Positions 1-9,156 of a stretch of DNA of 64,000 bases are shown here, piece after piece. Made by a program: the position numbers and the translations under genes. The first letter of the stretch is position 1; every line of letters starts with the position of its first letter. The notes under the pieces were generated by a model. It was not told the DNA's origin and made no database searches. It was given only the letters and a program-made list of their open reading frames with translations. Source of the DNA: Curtobacterium sp. SGAir0471 (lineage in GTDB: Bacteria; Actinomycetota; Actinomycetes; Actinomycetales; Microbacteriaceae). The stretch lies in the NCBI RefSeq assembly GCF_005490985.1, contig NZ_CP027869.1, forward strand, positions 1,178,001 through 1,242,000, written 5' to 3'.

Positions 1-36
1 ACGGCGCCCGTACGATGGTGGGCACGGGGGTGGTGT

Positions 37-3000
37 GTGAAACTCAAGGTGACCATCGCAGGGCCGCGGGCAGACCGCGACGTCGTGGTGACGGCGGACG
101 TGACGGCGACCATCGGCTCGCTTGCCGACCGGTTGTCCCGTGGGCGGACCGCGGCCGACGGCGTGCCGCTGACGCTGCGCGTGTGGTTCCCCGACCGACC
201 GCAGCCACGCCTGCTCAACCCGTCGGCCACGGTGCACGAGTCGTCGCTCCGGTCCGGCTGCCGGGTCGAGGTCGTCGCGGCGACGGACCGACGGCGCGGC
301 GACGACGTCGAGGACGCCCCGGCGGCGGTCGCGCAGGTGCTCTCCGGCCCGGACGCCGGCAATGAGTACACGCTGTCCCAGGGGGTCAACCTCGTCGGTC
401 GCGACGCGATGGCACAGGTCTGGCTCGCGGGCGACGACCTGGTCTCCCGACGCCACGCCACCGTGACGGTCGGCGAGACCGTCGAGGTCGTCGACCTCAA
501 CTCCGCGAACGGGGTCGAGGTGGACGGGCGGCTCGTGGCGCGTGCCTTCGTCGATCCCGACACCACGATCCGGATCGGTGACACGACGCTGCGCATCCGA
601 TCGCTGCCCACCGCGCCGTCCGCGCTGGTCGCGGACGCCTCCGCGTCGGCGGTCCCCGAGGCGGACTTCAGCCGTTCGCCCCGCGTCGAACCGGCGCACC
701 GCGGCCGTCAGTTCACCCTGCCCGAGATCCCGGTGCCGGGCGAGAAGCCCCGGCTGCCGATGATCGCGATCATCGCGCCGATCATCCTCGGCGCGGTCCT
801 GTTCCTCGTCACGAAGCAGCCGTACACGCTGATCTTCATCGCACTGTCGCCGGTCATCATGATCGGCACGTGGATCGACCAGCGTGTGCAGGCCCGGCGG
901 AGGCGTCGCGACGAACGCCAGCGCTTCGAGGAGTCGCTCGCCGACTCCCGCGAACGACTCGCTGCGGTCCGCGCGGCCGAGATCGAGGCGCGGACGGCCG
1001 AGTCACCGGCCCCGGCGGTCGTGACGGCGGCGATGCGCGACCGCTCGGCACTGCTCTGGACCCGGAAGCCCGAGCACACCACCTTCCTCGAGGTCCGCTT
1101 CGGTGCCGGCACCCAGCCGTCCCGTTCCACCGTCACCCTGCCGTCGAAGAACTCCGGCAGCGTCGACGACTGGAACCGCGCCGAGGCGCTCGCCGACGAG
1201 TACGCCACGGTCGGGCCGGTGCCCGTGGTCGAGACGTTCGAACGGGCCGGCGCGATCGGTGTCGCCGGCACCGGGCTGGCGGCGGATGACGTCGCGAGGT
1301 CGCTCGTGGTGCAGCTCGCGGGGCTGCACAGCCCGGCGGACCTCGTGCTCACCGCGTTCGCCGGGGGCACGACCACCGACCAGTGGTCGTGGCTCAAGTG
1401 GCTGCCGCACGTGGACTCGCCCTACAGCCCACTGCGGTCCACGGGGCTCGTGCACGACTTCGCCGGCGCCTCGACGCTGCTGGCCGAGCTCGAGGGCCTC
1501 GTGGCGACCCGCCGTGCAGCCGGCTCGGGCCGCGGCGAACAGGTCCGGTCGCGCATCGACGAGTCCCGCGCCCTCGACGAGGACCACGGCGAGTCGGTGG
1601 ACCGTCTCCCCGCGACCCCGGCCGTGGTCGTGCTCGTCACGGCCGAGGCGCCCGCCGACCGTGCCCGGCTCGTCGCCCTGGCCGAGGAGGGACCCGACCT
1701 CGGCGTGCACGTCCTCTGGCTCGCACCCACGCTGCAGGCGCTGCCCGTGGTGTGCCGCACGCACATCGTGCTCGACCGGGCGAGCGGCACCGCCACGGTC
1801 GGCTTCGTCCGGTCCGGACAGTCGGTGGTGCTCGACGAGCTCGACCGCGTGGACAGCATCGAGGCGGCGACGGTCGCCCGCGCGATCGCGCCGATCCAGG
1901 ACTCCGGCGCGCGGGTCCTCGACGAGACCGACCTGCCGCACAGCGTGGCGTTCGTCGACCTGTACGAGGGCGACGTCGCCGGTGACCCGTCCGCGATCGT
2001 CCAGCGGTGGTCGAAGAACGACAGCCTGACCGCGGCGTGGCAGCCGGGGTCCGGGCGGGAGAGCGGCGGGGTGCGCGCCGTCGTCGGACAGGGACCGAGC
2101 GAGCCGCTGGCCCTCGACCTGCGCGCCCACGGACCGCACGCGCTCGTCGGCGGGACCACGGGCGCCGGCAAGAGCGAGTTCCTGCAGACGTGGATCATGG
2201 GCATGGCGACGGAGTACGCGCCCGACCGACTCACGTTCCTGCTCGTCGACTACAAGGGTGGTGCCGCGTTCGCCGAGTGCGTCGGCCTGCCGCACACCGT
2301 CGGGCTCGTCACCGACCTCAACCCGCACCTCGTCCGTCGCGCGCTCACCTCGCTGCGGGCGGAGCTCCGGTACCGCGAGCACCTGCTCAACGACCGCGGG
2401 GCGAAGGACCTCGTCACGCTCGAGCAGCGCGGCGACCCCGCGGCGCCGCCCGTCCTCGTCATCGTGATCGACGAGTTCGCCGCCCTCGCCACCGAGATCC
2501 CGGAGTTCATCGACGGCGTCATCGACGTCGCGCAGCGCGGTCGGTCCCTCGGCCTGCACCTCGTCATGGCGACCCAGCGCCCGAGCGGGGTCATCAAGGA
2601 CTCCCTGCGCGCCAACACGAACCTCCGCATCGCACTCCGCGTCGCCGACCCGGTCGACAGCGAGGACGTCCTCGGCGTGGCCGACGCCGCCTTCTTCGAT
2701 CCGGGCACGCCCGGTCGTGCGGCCGCCAAGATCGGCCCGGGGCGTGTGCTCGACTTCCAGACCGCCTACCTCGGCGGCCGTTCCGTCGACGTCGTGCACG
2801 AACCCGACGTCGACGTGCAGGACTTCCCCTTCGGTCCCGGCAGCACCTGGCCGAGTCCTCCGCGCGCGCCGCGGGACTCGACGCGGGCCCGTGACATCGA
2901 GCGGCTGGCCGCCACGATCGTGCGCGCCGCGGACCGGCAGGGCCTCGAGGTCCCGCGGAAGCCGTGGCTCGATCAGCTCCCCGACGCCGTCGGCCTGGAG

Positions 3001-4500
3001 GCACTGCCCGCCTCCGACGGGTCGGCACTCGTCATCGGGACGGTCGACCTGCCCGAGTCGCAGCAGCAGACCCCGTTCCGTCTCGATCTCGACGCGGTCG
3101 GCAACGTGGCCGTGCTCGGCGCCGGCGGAGCCGGCAAGTCCGCGGCGCTCCGCGCCGTGGCGGTCGCGGCCTCCGCCGTCGCGGACCGGTTCCCGGTCCG
3201 GATCACCGGGCTCGACTTCGGCGGTGGCGGTCTGCACATGCTCGAGGCGCTGCCGACGGTGGGCACCGTCATCAGCGGGCCGGACGACGAACGGATCACG
3301 CGCCTCCTGGCCGACCTCGAGGCGACCGTCGCCGACCGCTCCGCACGGTTCGCGGCCGCCCGGGCGGCGAACCTCACCGAGTACCGCGACGTGACCGGCA
3401 CCGCCGAACCGCGCATCCTCGTCCTGGTCGACGGCATGGGAGCGTTCCGCAACGAGTACGAGTTCCGTCTCGGTACCCAGCCGGTCTTCGACCAGCTCGT
3501 CGCGATCGCGGCGACCGGACGTGCGCTGGGCGTGCACCTGGTGATGAGTGCGGACCGCACCGCGGCCTTCCCGTCGAACCTGCAGGCCGCGATCGGGGAG
3601 CGAATCGTGCTCCGCCTGGCGACCGAGATGGAGTACCACGCCGCCGACGTGCCGGCAGACGTGCTCGAGGACGCCGTGCCCGGCAGGGGACTCGTCGACG
3701 AGCACGAGGTCCAGGTCGCGGTGCCCGGCGGCAGCGCCGACCTCGTCGCGCAGGCCGCGGCGGTCGAGGCGCTCGCCGCCGACCTGCTGCGCCGGGGGGT
3801 CGAGGCGGCCCCGCCGATCCGCCGTCTGCCCGAGGACGTCGACCGAGCTGCGCTGCCGGTCGCCGTGGGCGGGCGCCCGACGATCGGGCTGGCGGACGAC
3901 ACCCTCAGCCCGGTGGGCGTCCCGACCGACGGGCTGTTCGTTGTCACCGGGCCGTTCGGGTCCGGTCGCTCGACGACCATGCGCACCGTGCTGCGGTCCG
4001 TGCGGGCGACGTGGCCGGAACGGCCGGCGCACCTGGTGGTCGGGCGCCGGTCGACGCTGCGGGACGCGACCGACTGGGCGTCCGCAGCGCAGGACGCCAC
4101 CGATGCCGAGGCGATCGCGTCACAGCTGGCGACCGCGCTCGAGAGCGGGGTGTCGAGCGGACCGGACCCGGTGATCGTGATCGAGAACGTCGGCGACTTC
4201 GAGGGCCTGCCGGCCGAGAGCCAGGTGGCCAGGCTCATCAAGGCCGCCCGCCGTGCCGGGGTGTTCGTGCTCGCCGAGGCCGACACGGTTACGGCACCGA
4301 ACGCGTGGCAGCTCTTCGCCGAGCTGAAGACCGCACGCGCCGGGATCGCCCTGCAGCCGGAGGAGACCGACGGGCTGACGCTCTTCCGGACGGCCTTCCC
4401 GCGTGTGACCAGGACCGACTTCCCCGTGGGTCGCGGCATCATGGTCGACTCCGGGCGGATCACCCGCGTGCAGGTCGCTCGGGACCTCGGGTCCTCCTGA
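37..4500 (+). CDS. eccC: T7SS (ESX-like) EccC-type FtsK/SpoIIIE ATPase with FHA domain
   Basis: This is the motor ATPase of a type VII secretion system, anchored in the cytoplasmic membrane and expected to recruit and export WXG100-type substrates. The 1487-residue product starts with a ubiquitin-like/YukD-like segment (about 1-80). An FHA domain follows (about 95-190; GRDAM, SRRHATV and NSANGVEV motifs). Two adjacent membrane helices lie near residues 240-285. Three FtsK-type ATPase domains have P-loops at about 702 (GGTTGAGKSE), 1026 (GAGGAGKSA) and 1303 (GPFGSGRST). The first has a clear Walker B, VIVIDEFAAL. The third P-loop has Arg in place of Lys and is probably degenerate, as in the C-terminal ATPase domains of many EccC/EssC proteins. 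The GTG start is preceded by a G-rich ribosome-binding site. The fused FHA resembles EssC-like proteins of Actinobacteria and Firmicutes. No EccB, EccD, EccE or mycosin gene is visible; they could lie upstream of position 1. Confidence 0.93.
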   Translation: MKLKVTIAGPRADRDVVVTADVTATIGSLADRLSRGRTAADGVPLTLRVWFPDRPQPRLLNPSATVHESSLRSGCRVEVVAATDRRRGDDVEDAPAAVAQVLSGPDAGNEYTLSQGVNLVGRDAMAQVWLAGDDLVSRRHATVTVGETVEVVDLNSANGVEVDGRLVARAFVDPDTTIRIGDTTLRIRSLPTAPSALVADASASAVPEADFSRSPRVEPAHRGRQFTLPEIPVPGEKPRLPMIAIIAPIILGAVLFLVTKQPYTLIFIALSPVIMIGTWIDQRVQARRRRRDERQRFEESLADSRERLAAVRAAEIEARTAESPAPAVVTAAMRDRSALLWTRKPEHTTFLEVRFGAGTQPSRSTVTLPSKNSGSVDDWNRAEALADEYATVGPVPVVETFERAGAIGVAGTGLAADDVARSLVVQLAGLHSPADLVLTAFAGGTTTDQWSWLKWLPHVDSPYSPLRSTGLVHDFAGASTLLAELEGLVATRRAAGSGRGEQVRSRIDESRALDEDHGESVDRLPATPAVVVLVTAEAPADRARLVALAEEGPDLGVHVLWLAPTLQALPVVCRTHIVLDRASGTATVGFVRSGQSVVLDELDRVDSIEAATVARAIAPIQDSGARVLDETDLPHSVAFVDLYEGDVAGDPSAIVQRWSKNDSLTAAWQPGSGRESGGVRAVVGQGPSEPLALDLRAHGPHALVGGTTGAGKSEFLQTWIMGMATEYAPDRLTFLLVDYKGGAAFAECVGLPHTVGLVTDLNPHLVRRALTSLRAELRYREHLLNDRGAKDLVTLEQRGDPAAPPVLVIVIDEFAALATEIPEFIDGVIDVAQRGRSLGLHLVMATQRPSGVIKDSLRANTNLRIALRVADPVDSEDVLGVADAAFFDPGTPGRAAAKIGPGRVLDFQTAYLGGRSVDVVHEPDVDVQDFPFGPGSTWPSPPRAPRDSTRARDIERLAATIVRAADRQGLEVPRKPWLDQLPDAVGLEALPASDGSALVIGTVDLPESQQQTPFRLDLDAVGNVAVLGAGGAGKSAALRAVAVAASAVADRFPVRITGLDFGGGGLHMLEALPTVGTVISGPDDERITRLLADLEATVADRSARFAAARAANLTEYRDVTGTAEPRILVLVDGMGAFRNEYEFRLGTQPVFDQLVAIAATGRALGVHLVMSADRTAAFPSNLQAAIGERIVLRLATEMEYHAADVPADVLEDAVPGRGLVDEHEVQVAVPGGSADLVAQAAAVEALAADLLRRGVEAAPPIRRLPEDVDRAALPVAVGGRPTIGLADDTLSPVGVPTDGLFVVTGPFGSGRSTTMRTVLRSVRATWPERPAHLVVGRRSTLRDATDWASAAQDATDAEAIASQLATALESGVSSGPDPVIVIENVGDFEGLPAESQVARLIKAARRAGVFVLAEADTVTAPNAWQLFAELKTARAGIALQPEETDGLTLFRTAFPRVTRTDFPVGRGIMVDSGRITRVQVARDLGSS

Positions 4501-4512
4501 TCGGGGAGAGAG

Positions 4513-5001
4513 ATGATGCTCCCAAAGATCCTGCCTGTGATGTGCGCGGTCGTCCTGCTGAGTGGATGTGCCACGAAGAGTGCGTTGCCGGACGCTCCGG
4601 AAGACCGACTCGCGTCGGCGAAGACCATGACCCAGGGGGCTGAGGACACGATCATCGAACTTCTTCCGGAGTCCGCCGTCGAGAATGTTCGTCAACTCGA
4701 GGAAGGGACGATCCTCCGCTGCGGGGATGCGTACCGGTGGACGGGGAACGTGCGTGTGGAGTTGTCGGCCAGCGTCGAGGCGGGCGATGTGAGAGATGAC
4801 ATCGCCCAAGGCGCTGCGGGTCGAGGCTTCACGGTCGGTGAGGACAAGACGGTCACGGGAAGCAAGCGTTTCGAACTCGTCGACGCTCGAGGAGTCCAAC
4901 TCCTGCTCACGAAGTGGGTCGAGGGCAACGCGATCGACATCGACTCTGCCTCGCCTTGCTTCGCTCTCCCGCGGGACTTCGACGTTCCCGGTGAGTACTG
5001 A
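4513..5001 (+). CDS. Secreted lipoprotein, family A (162 aa), putative T7SS immunity/accessory protein
   Basis: The product has a lipoprotein signal peptide with lipobox LSGC (lipidated Cys19), so it should sit on the outer face of the membrane. The mature part has two further cysteines, Cys70 (LRCGDAYRWTGN) and Cys149 (SPCF), that could form a disulfide. It ends DFDVPGEY. Two other genes here, at 5100 and 10786, also encode exactly 162 residues with the same cysteines, the W-(S/T)-G-N motif and the DFDVP tail, so they are paralogues. The ATG at 4513 follows GGGGAGAG, 12 bp after the eccC stop, which suggests one operon. No named family was recognised. By analogy with lipoprotein immunity to secreted lipases, an immunity or accessory role is inferred and not shown. 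Confidence 0.85.
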   Translation: MMLPKILPVMCAVVLLSGCATKSALPDAPEDRLASAKTMTQGAEDTIIELLPESAVENVRQLEEGTILRCGDAYRWTGNVRVELSASVEAGDVRDDIAQGAAGRGFTVGEDKTVTGSKRFELVDARGVQLLLTKWVEGNAIDIDSASPCFALPRDFDVPGEY

Positions 5002-5099
5002 CCTGGGGTGCTCGAGTTGCGCGAGATCGCTGCGTCGACGGACGAAGGGGACCACGAGACGCTCCCCGTTGTGAGCGGTCTTCCGGAGAGGATGACGCA

Positions 5100-5588
5100 G
5101 TGAAGAAGATCGGCACCGTGATCGCGGTCCTGGCCGCCTTCCTGTTGACGGCATGTGCTGTGGGTTCCGAAGGTCACGACCCGCCCGAGCGTCGCTTGCT
5201 CTCCGCGAAGGACACGACGCGGGCGGCAGAACGTTCCCTGCTCGATCTCGTCCCGGCGAACGAGGTCGAGAGTGTGCGGCAGCCCGACGACGGCGCCGTT
5301 CTGCAGTGCGGGAGCAAGTACCAGTGGTCCGGCAACGTCCGGATCGGACTCGTCCCCGGCACACGAGCCACCGAGGCACGTGATGCGCTCGCGCGCACTG
5401 CGGCGGACCACGGATTCTCCGTCTCGAAGGACGAGATGTTGTCCGGCGACGTCCGTTACCAGATGTTCGACGATGACCGCGTCCAACTGATCGTCACGGT
5501 GTGGAATGACGGGAGTGCCCTCAACGTCGACTCGGGATCGCCCTGTTTCGACCTTCCGAGCGACTTCGACGTGCCGTTGAACTACTGA
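5100..5588 (+). CDS. Secreted lipoprotein, family A (162 aa), second copy
   Basis: This is a paralogue of the gene at 4513, equal in length. The GTG start has GGAGAGG about 8 bp upstream, and MKK plus a hydrophobic stretch leads to lipobox LTAC (Cys19). It keeps Cys70 (LQCGSKYQWSGN), Cys149 (SPCF) and the C-terminal DFDVPLNY. It has diverged well from its neighbour outside these motifs, so the duplication is not recent. It lies between the neighbouring lipoprotein gene and a duplicated fragment of the eccC 3' end. Function is unknown; a surface accessory or immunity role in the T7SS locus is inferred from context. Confidence 0.83.
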   Translation: MKKIGTVIAVLAAFLLTACAVGSEGHDPPERRLLSAKDTTRAAERSLLDLVPANEVESVRQPDDGAVLQCGSKYQWSGNVRIGLVPGTRATEARDALARTAADHGFSVSKDEMLSGDVRYQMFDDDRVQLIVTVWNDGSALNVDSGSPCFDLPSDFDVPLNY

Positions 5589-5599
5589 GGGCAACGGCA

Positions 5600-5711
5600 T
5601 TCCCGCGCGTGACCAGGACCGACTTCCCCGTGGGTCGCGGCACCGCGGCCGACTCCAGGTCGACCACCCGCGTGCAGGTCGCTCTGGACCCCGTGTCCTC
5701 CTGATCGGGGA
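5600..5711 (+). pseudogene. Duplicated 3'-terminal fragment of eccC
   Basis: This segment repeats positions 4396-4507 at an offset of 1204 bp without gaps. In the eccC frame it reads FPRVTRTDFPVGRG, matching the eccC C-terminus, then diverges, keeps RVQVA, and ends in the same SS-stop followed by TCGGGGA. It has no start codon of its own and is not a gene. The two copies form imperfect direct repeats of about 112 bp around the two family A lipoprotein genes. This is what is expected if a segment carrying eccC's end plus new genes was inserted or tandemly duplicated. The ancestral eccC probably ran directly into the WXG100 gene. Confidence 0.85.
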
Positions 5712-5833
5712 CCGACCCGTCCCCCTCGAACGGGGGTGTGGACATCGCATGGGTGATTTGTTCCGGACCGGTGTTACCGTAGTCGCGGTCGCCGGAGGGG
5801 CTGGCGATCCAGACCACCGTGAAGGGGTGCAAC

Positions 5834-6130
5834 GTGGCCAACATCAACGTCTCCTACCAGGAGCTCAACAGCAACGCCGATCGTCTGCTCGCAGGGCGGG
5901 ACGAGATCAACGCGACCCTGTCGAAACTGCAGGCGCAGATCGCGTCGCTCACCCAGGCCGGGTTCCAGACGGACCGTTCCTCCGGTGCGTACAACGAGGC
6001 CTACAACCGCTTCACGAGCGGCGCGCAGAACACCATCGGTGGCCTGAACGACCTCGCGCAGTTCCTCCGCACGACCGCGCAGACGCTGGGCGACGTCGAC
6101 CAGCAGCTCGCGTCGCGACTCGGGCGCTGA
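5834..6130 (+). CDS. WXG100 (ESAT-6-like) T7SS substrate
   Basis: This 98-residue helical-hairpin protein has the size and pattern of WXG100 proteins, the small secreted partners of type VII secretion. It begins MANINVSYQEL and has two amphipathic helices. The turn reads RSSGAYNEAYNRF, so the Trp of the classical WXG motif is replaced by Ser, a variant common in actinobacterial members. The second helix carries GLNDLAQFL. The GTG at 5834 was chosen because GAAGGGG lies 7 bp upstream. An upstream ATG at 5819 would add five residues and has no good ribosome-binding site. The gene follows the eccC-tail repeat and precedes a coiled-coil protein gene by 68 bp. Confidence 0.88.
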   Translation: MANINVSYQELNSNADRLLAGRDEINATLSKLQAQIASLTQAGFQTDRSSGAYNEAYNRFTSGAQNTIGGLNDLAQFLRTTAQTLGDVDQQLASRLGR

Positions 6131-6198
6131 TCGGGACGACCGGACCAGGGACGGCCGGCGCTCTCGGTGCCGGCCGTCTCCTCCGTTGGGGGTAGAGC

Positions 6199-6762
6199 AT
6201 GTACGGGGAGATGACACAGCTCCGGGCAAAGGCCCGGGCGCTGCGCGACGACGCCGACGGCTTGCGCTCGCGCGCGAGTGCGCTGGTGGCGCAGGCCGAT
6301 GGGTTGTCGTCGGCAGGGAAGGCCGCGGACGCCGTGCGCCGTCGCGTCCAGGAGTCGGGGGCCGAGCTGGGCAAGAAGGCTCAGCTGCTCGACGAAGCGG
6401 CTGACGCACTCGACGCGCACGCCAAGGCGGTCGACGCTGTGAAGGCGCAGATCGCCGAGGCCGAGCGCGTCGCACGCGACCTGTGGAACCAGGCGGCGCA
6501 CCTGGCGGCGAACGTCGTGAACGCGGTCAAGGACGTCGCGTCGAATGCGGTCAACGGGTTCATGCAGGTGATCGGGGCCGCGGGCTCGGGGGAGCCCGAC
6601 CACGTCCGGGTATCCGTGCACGAGCTCGGTGGGCAGCAGGTCTCCGACGGGCAGGTCGCCAGCGCCAAGTCGTTCATCGCGCAGGTGCCGTCTCCGCCGC
6701 CCTCCGGGTCGAAGGACTGGATCGACGTGCGTGGCGCGGCCATCCGGAACGGCATCGGATGA
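6199..6762 (+). CDS. Coiled-coil protein of T7SS locus, possible secreted partner
   Basis: The 187-residue product starts MYGEMTQLRAKARALRDDAD. Alanine-rich heptad-like helices extend to about residue 130 (ASALVAQADGL, LLDEAADALDAHAKAVDAV). A glycine- and proline-rich tail follows (SPPPSGSKDW). There is no signal peptide or clear membrane helix. Long helical proteins encoded next to a WXG100 protein are often T7SS substrates or effector targeting partners, such as Lap or LXG-type proteins, but no specific family was recognised. The ATG follows GGGGGTAGAG. The stop overlaps the start of the next gene in ATGA, so the two are probably translationally coupled. Confidence 0.75.
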   Translation: MYGEMTQLRAKARALRDDADGLRSRASALVAQADGLSSAGKAADAVRRRVQESGAELGKKAQLLDEAADALDAHAKAVDAVKAQIAEAERVARDLWNQAAHLAANVVNAVKDVASNAVNGFMQVIGAAGSGEPDHVRVSVHELGGQQVSDGQVASAKSFIAQVPSPPPSGSKDWIDVRGAAIRNGIG

Positions 6763-7613
6763 GCGGCGCACCGGCGACCGACGTCATCGACTGGGACCTG
6801 ACCGTCGACGAGCTGCGCACCGTCCGCGAGCACTTGCCCGGGCTGGTCCTGCCGTCCTTCGTGCCCTCGGGCGCGCCGGAGCAGCAGTCCGTGGATGCAC
6901 TGGTCGAGCGCGGTGTGCTCGCGCGACAGCCCGATGCCGGTGCTGCATCGTGGGCGGAAGACCTCGACGCACCGTTCCTGCTGACGCTCGCTCTGCAGAA
7001 CGCCGGCTCGATCGTCATCCAGGTGAGCGCCTGGGATGCCGACACGACATCGGCGCACTCGACCGTCATCGGGGGTGACGCCGCGTCGCACCTCACCGTG
7101 CGGAGCGCGCGCGCTGGAGACGGCAGCGGCGCACACCTGCGCGGGTCGGTGCTCGATCAAGCGTGGTCGGCGCTCGTCGAACTCCTCCCGTCACTCGACG
7201 TCCCCGATCCGGTCCGTGGGACGACGACGGTGAGCACGGTGGCGTCCCAAGCGCTGGTCGATGCGATCCAGCGCGGCGACGCCCGAGTGCTCGACGCCGT
7301 GGTGGCCGAGCTGCACGTCCCGGCCGAGGCGGTCAGCCTGTTCCGTGGCTTGGCTGAGCCCGTGCAGCACGGCTTCCGTGTGAAGGCCTTCACCGCGGAC
7401 CGCGGCTCGGTCTTCGTTGCCGACTGGTTCGGCACCCGGCGTGGCTGGCTGCGGATGAGCGTCGGTCTCGACGCGGAAGCGCGTGGCGCAGAGGTCACGC
7501 CCGAACTCATCACCGATGCCGGTACGGTCACCGTGACGGCGCAGACGGACCAGGAGATCCGCACGGATCTGCTCGGGCTCGTCGCTGGACTCATCAGGGA
7601 TCGAGATGTCTGA
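6759..7613 (+). CDS. EspG-like T7SS cytosolic chaperone candidate
   Basis: The start is the ATG of an ATGA overlap with the upstream gene, giving 284 residues. The product has no signal peptide and looks soluble. Its layout recalls ESX secretion-associated EspG proteins. An early DLTVDELRTVREHLPGLVLP segment is followed by a LVERGVL motif, a mixed alpha/beta middle, and a late strand pair ending in FVADWFGTRRGWLRMSV, where EspG proteins usually have a DT..GRY motif. EspG chaperones bind specific secreted heterodimers in the cytosol. Position between the helical partner and the lipase-like effector fits that role. Similarity was judged by eye and is weak; it could be another effector-specific adaptor. 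Confidence 0.6.
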   Translation: MSGAPATDVIDWDLTVDELRTVREHLPGLVLPSFVPSGAPEQQSVDALVERGVLARQPDAGAASWAEDLDAPFLLTLALQNAGSIVIQVSAWDADTTSAHSTVIGGDAASHLTVRSARAGDGSGAHLRGSVLDQAWSALVELLPSLDVPDPVRGTTTVSTVASQALVDAIQRGDARVLDAVVAELHVPAEAVSLFRGLAEPVQHGFRVKAFTADRGSVFVADWFGTRRGWLRMSVGLDAEARGAEVTPELITDAGTVTVTAQTDQEIRTDLLGLVAGLIRDRDV

Positions 7614-9156
7614 CGGGATCAAGGTCGACTACGCGGAGATCGACCGGCTGACCACGGGAATCACCGCGCTCAACACGTTCGCCGGGCCGCTCGTTGCGAA
7701 GGTCGGGGCGCTGTCGGCGGACGGGGACCTGCTCGCGTCGGCGATCCTCTCGCCTGGCACCGCGGTGGCCGCCGAGGGAGCCGTCTTGAAGGCGTCGGCG
7801 CAGCTGAGCGTGACGATCGTCTCCACCGAGGCGCTGGTGATCATCACCGCGTCGTTCTCGAAGGTGTACGAGGCCGCGGAGTTGACCCTTCGCGCTGCTG
7901 CGCTCGGGCTTCGCGTTGCTTGGTCCGTGACTGGCCCGTTCCTCGCGGAAGTGGGCACGCACGTCGGCGAATCGCTGCTGTTCGCGGCAACCGCCAACAC
8001 GACCATCACAGCTACGCTGGTGATCACGATTGCATCGGCTGTTCGCGGGGCGGCGCAAGATCTTTCCCTCACTGCTGCTTTCAGTCTCGCAGAAGCTTTC
8101 ATCCAGGTAGATTCACCGGAGGACCTCCTCAACGGCTCATTTGCGTCTGATTTGGCGAAAGCCTGGGAGCGCAACTTCTCGTGGTCGAACATGTGGACGG
8201 ACGTCACCGGTTCCTTTGAGAGTGCCCTCGGATCAGTGCCAGGCGGCTACGAAGCTCTTATGTTCCTCGTGTACCACGACGGGCATGCCATCGGGCTGTT
8301 CGATGATGGGCACTTCGAACGGAGCCACGTCGATCCGGACGAGGCACGGGCCCGGGCCGGGAAGACGCTTCGCGACCTGCAAGCTACGGTCCCTGAGATC
8401 GCTGATGGCGTCGACATCGACCCGGTGACGAAAAGCATCATTCCCCATTCTCTTGCCGATGTTTTTGCAGGGGCGGCGCAGATTGACAATGTGGGCAAGA
8501 AGGACTTCGCGGACATCCGAGTAATCGAACGCTACGAAGACGGCAAGAAGTACTTCACGGTGCAGATCCCGAGCACGCAGCGGTGGTTCCCCATGGGGAA
8601 CGGGAATCCCTGGGGGCAGCAGGCACCGAATGACTTCACCTCGGATGTGATCGCGCTCCAACAAGGGGACCAGACCGCCCTTGCTGAGGCCGTGAAGGAC
8701 GCGATGAGGCAGGCCAACGTTGGTCACAACCCAGTGATGTTGACAGGTTTCAGCCTCGGTGGCATCACTGCCGGCGCAATCGCGGCGGGCAACGACGGTG
8801 AGTTCAACATTCAGCAAGTGGCCACAGCCGGAGCTCCGATCGGACGAATGGACATTCCCTCTACTGTGCACGTCACTGCTCTGGAATCTCCACAGGACGC
8901 CGTCCCGAAACTCGACGGAGCCAGCAACCCCAGTAACTGGGATGCCGGTATTTCCAACCAGGAGACTGCACGGTTGAATGGAGAGGATGGAAGCACCACG
9001 ATGTCCCCAAAAAATGTGCATGACGCCGCGCGGTACGCGCAGATGGCTCGGAACTATTCGTCAGATGTTGATCCGGAGCTTCAGGAGTACCTGGCTCGAC
9101 CTCAAGGGGAACATGACTACATGAAAGTGACCGACTATCAGGCGATCAGAAAGTGA
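7606..9156 (+). CDS. T7SS-type effector with C-terminal alpha/beta-hydrolase (lipase-like) domain
   Basis: The 516-residue product has no Sec signal peptide. Residues 1-150 are helical and rich in Ala, Thr and Val, resembling the helical targeting region of T7SS effectors. The C-terminal half contains a hydrolase nucleophile elbow, GFSLGG, with Ser383. Plausible acid and base residues follow in HVTALESPQDAVPK and near the C-terminus (GEHDYMK). The start overlaps the upstream gene by 8 bp and the stop overlaps a lipoprotein gene by 4 bp. From about 7950 to 9150 the DNA is visibly richer in A and T than its neighbours, as expected for a swapped effector module. In S. aureus the T7SS lipase TslA is neutralised by the lipoprotein TilA; the arrangement here is analogous. 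Substrate (lipid or other ester) is unknown. Confidence 0.72.
   Translation: MSDGIKVDYAEIDRLTTGITALNTFAGPLVAKVGALSADGDLLASAILSPGTAVAAEGAVLKASAQLSVTIVSTEALVIITASFSKVYEAAELTLRAAALGLRVAWSVTGPFLAEVGTHVGESLLFAATANTTITATLVITIASAVRGAAQDLSLTAAFSLAEAFIQVDSPEDLLNGSFASDLAKAWERNFSWSNMWTDVTGSFESALGSVPGGYEALMFLVYHDGHAIGLFDDGHFERSHVDPDEARARAGKTLRDLQATVPEIADGVDIDPVTKSIIPHSLADVFAGAAQIDNVGKKDFADIRVIERYEDGKKYFTVQIPSTQRWFPMGNGNPWGQQAPNDFTSDVIALQQGDQTALAEAVKDAMRQANVGHNPVMLTGFSLGGITAGAIAAGNDGEFNIQQVATAGAPIGRMDIPSTVHVTALESPQDAVPKLDGASNPSNWDAGISNQETARLNGEDGSTTMSPKNVHDAARYAQMARNYSSDVDPELQEYLARPQGEHDYMKVTDYQAIRK

Noticed and set aside
1003..4032. Very long minus-strand frame inside eccC
   Set aside because: High-GC shadow: Arg/Gly/Asp-rich, no known motif, and lies fully antisense to a clear ATPase.
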